Shown here one piece after another: positions 33,809-39,289 of a DNA stretch of 39,289 bases. This stretch comes from an uncultured Bacilli bacterium (lineage in GTDB: Bacteria; Bacillota_I; Bacilli_A; ML615J-28; CAG-313): positions 1-39,289 of the forward strand of contig CAKPBI010000015.1 of the NCBI GenBank assembly GCA_934140285.1. Reading direction: 5' to 3'. Numbering within the stretch: position 1 is the first letter of the stretch; each line of letters starts with the position of its first letter. The notes under the pieces were generated by a model. That model was not told the DNA's origin. It did not search any database and saw only the letters and a program-made list of their open reading frames with translations. The position numbers were made by a program, and so were the translations under genes.

Positions 33809-34879
33809 TTATTTTGTTGCGATGACAAGAGGGACAATCATTTCATCTGCAGTTCCTCCTGTGTGGGATGCTTTAAAGACAGGATCTTGTTTTTCATACG
33901 CAATACAATAGTTATCAGTAGCAATCGCAATATAATCACCTAGGAAAGGAATAGCTTTTTTCGCATCAGGTCCAAGGTAGCCACTTTCAAGGAAAGTCTT
34001 TCGGTCATATAAAGCAAAGTACTTACCAAAATATTTATCAAATAGTTCTAGAAATTTTTCATGATTATTAACCTTAAAGGCAAGAGTTCTTGATTCAATT
34101 GAAGGTTTTCTTACTAAACATTCTAAGAAATCAGGATAATCTTTTAGATATAGATTTTTCGTATCAACAAGGCCATGATCAGCAAGCACGATTACTGCGG
34201 TACTTTCGCCACATTTTTTCATGAATTTATTTAATTCTTGATCTAGTTTTTTAATGACTTTCTTTACAATATGATGTTTAGTACCAAACTCATGGATTTC
34301 ATAGTCAGGTTGATTCCAATAACAATACGTATAAGTTTCATTTTGTTTGTTGGAAATCTTAACCATTTCCTCGATCATCTTAGAAAATTTGTTGAAGCCA
34401 TTTTCTTTAAAGTTGGGGTAAAGTTCACGACATTCAACATTCTTAAAAGAATAATAGAAAGGATTATATCCAAGGTATGTATTAGCAACATTAATGGTTA
34501 ATCTTTCTCCTGTATAGAAGTTAACATTTTTAAATAAGACGATATCTTGTTTAAAATCATCAAAGTATTGATGCCAACCGAGCCATCCAGTTTCCCCAGG
34601 GGCCTTACCTGATAGGAGGGAAGTTGTTGCGGCTACAGTTGTAGGGGGAAATACTGATGTAATATAGTCAATACTATTTTTGATGATAAAACTATTTTGA
34701 TCTAGATGTTGTTCTACAAGGTTCTTTCCAAGGCCATCTAAAACAACTAAAAAAATATGCTTTTTATCTTTAATTTGATCATAGATTAAATTATTTACTT
34801 CATATTTTGATTCAATATGATATTTAGCCATAATTGCTGAAGTTACATTTAAAATACAATTGTTAAAGTTAGGTTTCAT
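33809..34879 (-). CDS. Alkaline-phosphatase-superfamily phosphodiesterase/pyrophosphatase
   Basis: A 356-residue protein of the nucleotide pyrophosphatase/phosphodiesterase branch. Metal-site motifs: VVLDGLG (Asp48), the nucleophile region VFPPTT (77-82), ADHGLVD, and C-terminal SHTGG. No signal peptide or membrane segment, so it is cytoplasmic. AGGAGG precedes ATG 34879. The stop is next to the GH9 gene start, so it is co-translated with it. The substrate could be a nucleotide, a phospholipid or a sugar phosphodiester; the neighbouring glycosidase and epimerase hint at a phosphorylated or nucleotide-linked sugar. Confidence 0.85.
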   Translation of the reverse strand: MKPNFNNCILNVTSAIMAKYHIESKYEVNNLIYDQIKDKKHIFLVVLDGLGKNLVEQHLDQNSFIIKNSIDYITSVFPPTTVAATTSLLSGKAPGETGWLGWHQYFDDFKQDIVLFKNVNFYTGERLTINVANTYLGYNPFYYSFKNVECRELYPNFKENGFNKFSKMIEEMVKISNKQNETYTYCYWNQPDYEIHEFGTKHHIVKKVIKKLDQELNKFMKKCGESTAVIVLADHGLVDTKNLYLKDYPDFLECLVRKPSIESRTLAFKVNNHEKFLELFDKYFGKYFALYDRKTFLESGYLGPDAKKAIPFLGDYIAIATDNYCIAYEKQDPVFKASHTGGTADEMIVPLVIATK

Positions 34880-34919
34880 AAATCCTCCTTATTAGAAGAA
34901 AAAGACATTTAATCAATGA

Positions 34920-35282
34920 CTAAATATCTTGTTCTCTAACCCATTTTATATAAAGTTTAATATTTCTATTTGGCATTTCTTCAAATTCAAGTGGTAACAT
35001 GAATTCTTCATCACGGTACAATCCTTCAATTTTGCAGCCTTTTCTTGTTGGTAGTTCCATTTTTTCTAAGAACTTTTCACCCTTTTTGAACTTATATGTT
35101 CCAATTAAAATATTATCACTAAATAAGCGTACACGATATTTTAATGTTAATGCATAAATTAATAGTGCTATCCAAGGAATACATAAGATGGCAATGATAA
35201 TAATAACACCAACATAAAAAGATTTTGGGGGATCAAATTCTTGGTTTGGCATGTTCTCTAAAAATAAAAATAATTTATTCAT
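34920..35282 (-). CDS. Small membrane protein with one Flg_new-like module
   Basis: A 120-residue protein with one transmembrane helix (YVGVIIIIAILCIPWIALLI, residues ~23-42). The C-terminal ~65 residues follow the Listeria-Bacteroides repeat pattern: LPTRKGCKIEGLYRDE, then FEEMPNRNIKLYIKWV, parallel to PTRKGY...GW...LYAxW in the giant surface protein at 1-5425. A lone module on a tiny membrane protein is unusual. TAGGAG precedes ATG 35282. It is the second gene of the operon, between a helical-repeat protein and the phosphodiesterase. Function unknown. Confidence 0.7.
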   Translation of the reverse strand: MNKLFLFLENMPNQEFDPPKSFYVGVIIIIAILCIPWIALLIYALTLKYRVRLFSDNILIGTYKFKKGEKFLEKMELPTRKGCKIEGLYRDEEFMLPLEFEEMPNRNIKLYIKWVREQDI

Positions 35283-35292
35283 GTTTTTTCTC

Positions 35293-36015
35293 CTATCTAT
35301 AGTTTGTTATATCATATAGTTTATTTTGAATTTTTACCTTAGTAGTTTTTCTTTTGACCATATCTAAGACAGGTATTACCTTTTGATATAATTTTTCAAG
35401 GGAATCTTCAATTTCTTTGGTATGGACTTTATGATATAAATATTCATATTGTTTAATTGCTTTTAGATAAATTTTTACGGCTTGATTCTTTCTATTAGCA
35501 TTAACTAAAGATCCTGCATAATAATTTAAAAGTAAAGCATAATCTTCTAAATCTTGAATATTCTTTGTTGCTTTATAGTATTTCTTACTAAAGTTAACTC
35601 CATTTTTAACTTGTTTAATAATTTTCTTATCTGTTTTTATTTCATTACATCTAGCAACATCTAAGGTTAACTTCACAATGTCACGTTTTCTTAGAAGGGT
35701 TAAATCTTTATCCTCTAGCCTATTTGTTAAGGCATAAAGATAGTATACTTTTGAGGTAATGATATATTCAGAATTACTTTCTTTCTCATACATCTTTTCA
35801 TTGGTCTTCGCATGAAGAATGTATGAAGTACAAAGTAAGTTTTTATCTTCTTCACTTAATGTTTGTTTATATATTTCGTTTGCGAGGTCAACAAGACCTT
35901 GTGTTATGTTGAAGGCGTATTTAATACGATTAGTTTTTAGATAATTTTCTACTTTATCCAAGTTTAAACGGAGTGTATCTCTTTTTGAATCTAAATCTTC
36001 ATTTATATTATTCAT
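35293..36015 (-). CDS. Helical-repeat (TPR-like) protein, first gene of the GH9 operon
   Basis: A 240-residue, highly charged, all-helical protein with TPR-like helix pairs (ALLLNYYAGSLVNANRKNQA, VKIYLKAIKQYEYLY). No signal peptide or catalytic motif. GAGGTG lies 8 bases upstream of ATG 36015. It is the first gene behind an extended -10 promoter (TGG-TATAAT, 36034-36039). It probably serves as a scaffold or adaptor, but no partner can be named. Confidence 0.7.
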   Translation of the reverse strand: MNNINEDLDSKRDTLRLNLDKVENYLKTNRIKYAFNITQGLVDLANEIYKQTLSEEDKNLLCTSYILHAKTNEKMYEKESNSEYIITSKVYYLYALTNRLEDKDLTLLRKRDIVKLTLDVARCNEIKTDKKIIKQVKNGVNFSKKYYKATKNIQDLEDYALLLNYYAGSLVNANRKNQAVKIYLKAIKQYEYLYHKVHTKEIEDSLEKLYQKVIPVLDMVKRKTTKVKIQNKLYDITNYR

Positions 36016-36033
36016 CCCTTACACCTCATATTT

Positions 36034-36039
36034 ATTATA
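36034..36039 (-). promoter_or_regulatory. Extended -10 promoter of the five-gene operon
   Basis: TGG-TATAAT with a poor -35 (TTTCAA) 17 bases upstream; 18 bp before the first start codon. Confidence 0.55.
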
Positions 36040-36082
36040 CCATATTAGCAGTGATTTTGAAAGAAAAAGGATAAAATTTATA

Positions 36083-36113
36083 AAAAAGCACCACTTAAAT
36101 TTAGTGATGCTTC
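36083..36113 (-). terminator. Terminator after the speD-like gene
   Basis: AAGCATCACT/AGTGGTGCTT 10-bp stem (one G-T pair), 7-base loop, six T. Confidence 0.85.
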
Positions 36114-36118
36114 AATTA

Positions 36119-36925
36119 TTACTTTTTATGTACGATGTGTTGCCACTTAGTATTAGCTAGTAGTTCATCTTTAGTAACATTTGATTTTACTTTATAGATG
36201 TGTTTAGAGCCACGAGCTACAAGTTCATTTGATAAAGTTTTACCAAGGACATCAAAGATTGCTGATACTTGCGTGTAGTCAAAAGGCATACAAGAGAAAA
36301 CATCCGCATAAAGTTTTTGGGTTTTATATTCATAATGTAAGGCAATATGACTTTGTGCAATAACGATAATACCAGATAGATAATGAGGATCTTGAGATGT
36401 ACTTTTCATAATTGATGGTCTTGTAATCGGATCCATGTTAATATCATAAGCCGTTTTTTCTAAGAAATCAAACATTTGTTCCATCGTTGGAGCACCATTC
36501 ATTTGGATTTCGGCCATTAGATGGGGACCAAAGTCAGCTGCTGGATCATATGGTAATACATTGAAAGTTCCCGTTTTTCTTTCTACTGTATTAAAGAATG
36601 ACTTAGATTCATCAAAAGATAGTTCTTTCATAAAGAAACTATATAGTTTCTTTTCATCAAAGTCTTTTGTTGTAAAGCAGTCAATAAAATAACATTCACG
36701 AATAGGGAAAGTATGAATAGTTAGATGTCCACCTTCGAGTAAGATGTAGGCACTAATACCAATATCTTCTCTTACCTTTCCATAGTAATAAGGAATGATT
36801 GCGGGAGGGCATATAGGATCTAACCCTAAAGTAAATACTGCTTCTGTTAATACTTGATTAATAAGTTTCATATCATCTAATTGGTGTTCATTTGCACCAT
36901 AACAATCGATCATTGAATGTTTCAT
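36119..36925 (-). CDS. Tandem-fused AdoMet decarboxylase homologue (first half inactive-looking)
   Basis: A 268-residue protein, twice the usual size of bacterial class 1B AdoMetDC (~125 residues). Two homologous halves are visible. First: EGGHLTIHTFP (64-74) and IDCFTT (81-86). Second: AQSHIALHYEY (190-200) and DVFSC (208-212). In the second half Ser192, His197 and Cys212 have exactly the spacing of the pyruvoyl Ser, His and Cys of the known enzyme (63/68/83). In the first half the Ser position is Gly66 and the Cys position is Thr86, so it should not self-process. The substrate is uncertain: some AdoMetDC homologues have become arginine or ornithine decarboxylases, and the overlap with speB favours arginine. 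Start 36925 overlaps the speB stop by 4 bp. Confidence 0.85.
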   Translation of the reverse strand: MKHSMIDCYGANEHQLDDMKLINQVLTEAVFTLGLDPICPPAIIPYYYGKVREDIGISAYILLEGGHLTIHTFPIRECYFIDCFTTKDFDEKKLYSFFMKELSFDESKSFFNTVERKTGTFNVLPYDPAADFGPHLMAEIQMNGAPTMEQMFDFLEKTAYDINMDPITRPSIMKSTSQDPHYLSGIIVIAQSHIALHYEYKTQKLYADVFSCMPFDYTQVSAIFDVLGKTLSNELVARGSKHIYKVKSNVTKDELLANTKWQHIVHKK

Positions 36926-37815
36926 TTTCTTACCTCTTTGTTTTGTAAAATTTCAAATATTTCTAGTAATGTTTTTAATCCTAACCATGATGTAATATCG
37001 TTATTATCTAGTTTTGGAGATATTTCAACAAGGTCCATTCCCCATATTGGTAGATAAGTAAATAGATTACGAACAAACTTCATTAATTCATAACTATTTA
37101 ATCCAAAGGCTTCCGGAGTTCCGGTTCCTGGTGCAAACGATGGGTCATTCGCATCAATGTCATATGATAGATAAATAGCATATTTATTGTTTTGATATTT
37201 ATTAACTAATTCTTTTAAGACTTGTTCATAACCATGTTCATTTAAATAACTTGCATTATAAACTTTTAGTTCCGGATGTTTACTTAGATAGATTACTTCT
37301 TGTTCTTCATATCCACGAATACCAATTAGCGTAATGTTTTCTGGTAAATAACCATTATCGATAGCTCTCATATTAGGGCAAGCGTGAGAGTATGAACTAT
37401 TGTTATAAAAATCACAGATGTCAGGGTGAGCATCAATATGGATTATTACAGGTATTTTGTTGTTTTTAGTTGCATAATCCTTAAAGGCTTTTTCAAGAGA
37501 AATCGAAATTGAGTGATCACCACCAATAAAAAGTGGAAATAAATTATAATTAAATACTTCTTCAGCTTTCTTTTCTAAAAGTTGATAGTAATTATCTTGG
37601 GATTCTAAATCACCTAAATCAAAAATTTTACACTTTTGAACGTCTTTTCCATCCATTGTAAAAGGAGGTAGAAAAGCTGATAATTCACGCATCTTTGTTG
37701 GAGCAAGACTTGCACCACCACCACATGAGCATCCTAAATCATAAGGAACACCAAGTAGGACTACTTTGGCTTCTTTTATATCATTTGTTAACAATCCACG
37801 AAAATATTCTTTCAT
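36922..37815 (-). CDS. speB: Agmatinase/arginase-family ureohydrolase
   Basis: A 297-residue manganese ureohydrolase. Metal ligands: GGDHS (98-102, His101), HIDAHPD (126-132: Asp128, His130, Asp132), SYDIDANDP (217-225: Asp219, Asp221), followed by FAPGTGTPE. The best assignment is agmatinase (agmatine to putrescine plus urea), given the polyamine-type partner gene; arginase or formimidoglutamase cannot be excluded. ATG 37815 is preceded by GAGG. The stop overlaps the next gene by 4 bp. Promoter TTGCTA-17-TATCAT upstream. Confidence 0.85.
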   Translation of the reverse strand: MKEYFRGLLTNDIKEAKVVLLGVPYDLGCSCGGGASLAPTKMRELSAFLPPFTMDGKDVQKCKIFDLGDLESQDNYYQLLEKKAEEVFNYNLFPLFIGGDHSISISLEKAFKDYATKNNKIPVIIHIDAHPDICDFYNNSSYSHACPNMRAIDNGYLPENITLIGIRGYEEQEVIYLSKHPELKVYNASYLNEHGYEQVLKELVNKYQNNKYAIYLSYDIDANDPSFAPGTGTPEAFGLNSYELMKFVRNLFTYLPIWGMDLVEISPKLDNNDITSWLGLKTLLEIFEILQNKEVRK

Positions 37816-37846
37816 ATAAACCTCGATTTTTTAAAAATACCTAGTT

Positions 37847-37875
37847 ATGATACCATTTTTAAAGTAAAATAGCAA
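37847..37875 (-). promoter_or_regulatory. Promoter of speB and the speD-like gene
   Basis: TTGCTA (37870-37875), 17-base spacer, TATCAT (37847-37852) with extended TGG. Confidence 0.6.
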
Positions 37876-37897
37876 GAGTTTTATTCTATTATTTTTT

Positions 37898-39049
37898 CTA
37901 CAAATTTATTCTTTCTACGTGCTTATCTTTAATTATATTTATTACTTCTAAAATTAGCGAAATTGTCAGAGGAATTAATAATATTAAATAAAATGACGTA
38001 TAGTTTTGAACTTTTTCAATTAATTTTCCTAATAGGTTGTTACCAATAAAAATTAAGATTGAAGAAAGTAAAGTCATCAACATAATTCCTTTAGTTGCCA
38101 TGTTTACCCCAACTATTTTGGTAATTGACTTAAATGAGGTATAAAGAATAATCGCATAAGCAACACCTCTGGCCCCCGCAAGAACAATGACTAAATAAAG
38201 GTTTAAGTAAAGGCCATTACAAATAAAACGAATTATCAAAACGCTACAAGCACACGCTAATAAAGCAAAGTTAGAAATTTTAGGTTTTAATTTACTAAAT
38301 ATGAATAATAAGACAATTTCTACAATTACAAAGTATGAATAGATAATACCATATTGAAATGAACTTATTCCTCTTGATTCCAAATAGATGGAAAAGAAAT
38401 TATCACCAATATTCATACTACTATACAGTAATACATAAGGAATAACAAACAACCAGTAATTTTTATTTCTTGTTACTTCTTTTATTTTGACCGTTTTTTC
38501 TTCATTTGATGCATCAATTGGTTTAATGATAAAATAAATTAATCCTGCTAGAATGAATAATACTGTTGAAAAAATAAAACAACCTTTAAAAGAAATTACT
38601 TTTATTAAGATTCCCCCAAGGGTAGTACCAATGACATAAGCTATCGAACCAAACATTCTAATGCCTGAATACTCCATATTGTTTTTAGTTGAAAATACAG
38701 AAATTAAAGAATCCATTAAACCATAATGGCAAGTACCAAATAACGCAATTAAAACAGTCAAAACAATGATTACATAATAATTCGATGTAAGGCTAATACA
38801 AGTAATGAAGATGGCTTCTAGAATCCCCATAATTGTTAAAACATTCTTGGTAATCTTAAAATTCTTACAAATCATTGAATAAAGCGGATTAGTTAAAATA
38901 CCAATTAGCGGAGCAATTGATATTAGAAAGCCAATTTTTCCTTCAATTAAACCTTGATTTTTTAAGAATAATGCGAAAAAAGGATAATATAAAGAATCAC
39001 CCAAATAGCGTATAAATGCTAATAGTTTATATTTTAAATGTTCATTCAT
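37898..39049 (-). CDS. MFS-type transporter
   Basis: A 383-residue integral membrane protein with about 12 hydrophobic helices and a central cytoplasmic loop (residues ~180-200, charged), as in the major facilitator superfamily (MFS_1/LacY-type proton-linked permeases). N-terminal landmark: YLGDSLYYPFFALFLKNQGL, then IGFLISIAPLIGIL and the GxxxDxx-type loop NPLYSMICKNF. The substrate is unknown; a nucleoside or sugar/H+ symporter is possible. I chose ATG 39049 over a GTG three codons upstream: AGGTGA is the ribosome site and would overlap the GTG. The next genes encode polyamine enzymes, 83 bp away with their own promoter. Confidence 0.85.
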   Translation of the reverse strand: MNEHLKYKLLAFIRYLGDSLYYPFFALFLKNQGLIEGKIGFLISIAPLIGILTNPLYSMICKNFKITKNVLTIMGILEAIFITCISLTSNYYVIIVLTVLIALFGTCHYGLMDSLISVFSTKNNMEYSGIRMFGSIAYVIGTTLGGILIKVISFKGCFIFSTVLFILAGLIYFIIKPIDASNEEKTVKIKEVTRNKNYWLFVIPYVLLYSSMNIGDNFFSIYLESRGISSFQYGIIYSYFVIVEIVLLFIFSKLKPKISNFALLACACSVLIIRFICNGLYLNLYLVIVLAGARGVAYAIILYTSFKSITKIVGVNMATKGIMLMTLLSSILIFIGNNLLGKLIEKVQNYTSFYLILLIPLTISLILEVINIIKDKHVERINL

Positions 39050-39203
39050 TTTCTTCACCTATAAAATCACTATATTATATCATTTTAAACTAAAAAGAAA
39101 AAGAAAAAAGAATGAAATTATTTAGGTAATCTGATTATCTTATGATATATTCAAAAAAGTTATCTTTTGAATTTTACAATTTAATTATATTTTCTCTATA
39201 TGG

Positions 39204-39270
39204 TATAATTACTCCTGAGTTTGACAGTGATATGCTAAAAACCATCTCTACACATGTAGAGATGATTTTT
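39204..39270 (+). ncRNA. Short predicted RNA: promoter plus immediate terminator
   Basis: Extended -10 TGG-TATAAT (39204-39209) is followed after ~33 bp by a perfect 9-bp hairpin CATCTCTAC/GTAGAGATG (39243-39264) and ATTTTT. It would yield an RNA of roughly 50-60 nt, or be the attenuated leader of a gene beyond the right edge. No known riboswitch consensus is recognised. Confidence 0.45.
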
Positions 39271-39289
39271 AATATTTAATTGTCTTTAA

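Noticed and set aside
39234..39281. 15-codon leader peptide over the right-edge terminator (MLKTIS...)
   Set aside because: No ribosome site precedes its ATG, and the frame is a by-product of the hairpin sequence.

Overview
The window looks like chromosome from a low-GC, Gram-positive-type anaerobe (Bacillota, possibly close to the Mollicutes/Erysipelotrichia side). The evidence is very AT-rich DNA, consensus TTGACA/TATAAT promoters, AGGAGG ribosome sites, several lipoproteins with LxGC lipoboxes, and fermentation genes (Rex, AdhE, an [FeFe]-hydrogenase). TGA is used as a stop and tryptophans read as TGG, so the Mycoplasma code does not apply. The genus cannot be fixed from sequence reading alone.

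Layout. (1) 1-5425, minus strand: the first 1808 codons of a giant secreted surface protein, open at the left edge. It has 13 Listeria/Bacteroides-type (Flg_new/InlB B) repeats followed by a coiled-coil stalk of nearly identical 79-residue repeats. (2) 5.5-6.4 kb: a MerR/GyrI-like regulator with a perfect promoter and terminator. (3) 6.4-20.4 kb: an accessory region full of remnants. It holds two 5'-truncated RHS cassettes with the same core and different C-terminal tips, each followed by small candidate partner genes; a recombinase zinc-ribbon fragment; a sigma factor with a very large C-terminal extension; an XRE/TPR-like regulator; an AAA/DUF4143 ATPase; a broken trypsin-like protease gene; and a family of lipoproteins. 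Each lipoprotein is preceded by a 23-28 codon micro-ORF, and two loci carry a duplicated promoter-plus-early-terminator leader. (4) 20.5-39.1 kb: core metabolism. This includes tRNA-Glu(CUC) behind gltX; tRNA-Ser(GGA); a rex-adhE-kinase-hydrogenase operon; a LysR regulator; hpt-udk; a five-gene operon (helical-repeat protein, membrane protein with one Flg_new-like module, phosphodiesterase-type hydrolase, signal-less GH9 hydrolase, NAD-dependent epimerase); speB plus a tandem-fused AdoMet-decarboxylase homologue; and an MFS transporter. The right end holds a promoter and terminator for a short RNA.

How the parts work together. The Rex operon pairs a redox sensor with NAD-regenerating ethanol formation and a ferredoxin-type hydrogenase, a coherent fermentation unit. 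The speB/speD-like pair is translationally coupled, and with no spermidine synthase visible it may make putrescine by way of agmatine. The accessory region reads as repeated recombination between shared cassettes (RHS core, leader/micro-ORF/lipoprotein, sigma-factor tail).

Most unusual points: the leader/micro-ORF/lipoprotein cassettes, the AdoMetDC fusion with one dead and one intact active site, the RHS tip array with membrane-active-looking tips, and the sigma factor with an unexplained 370-residue extension.
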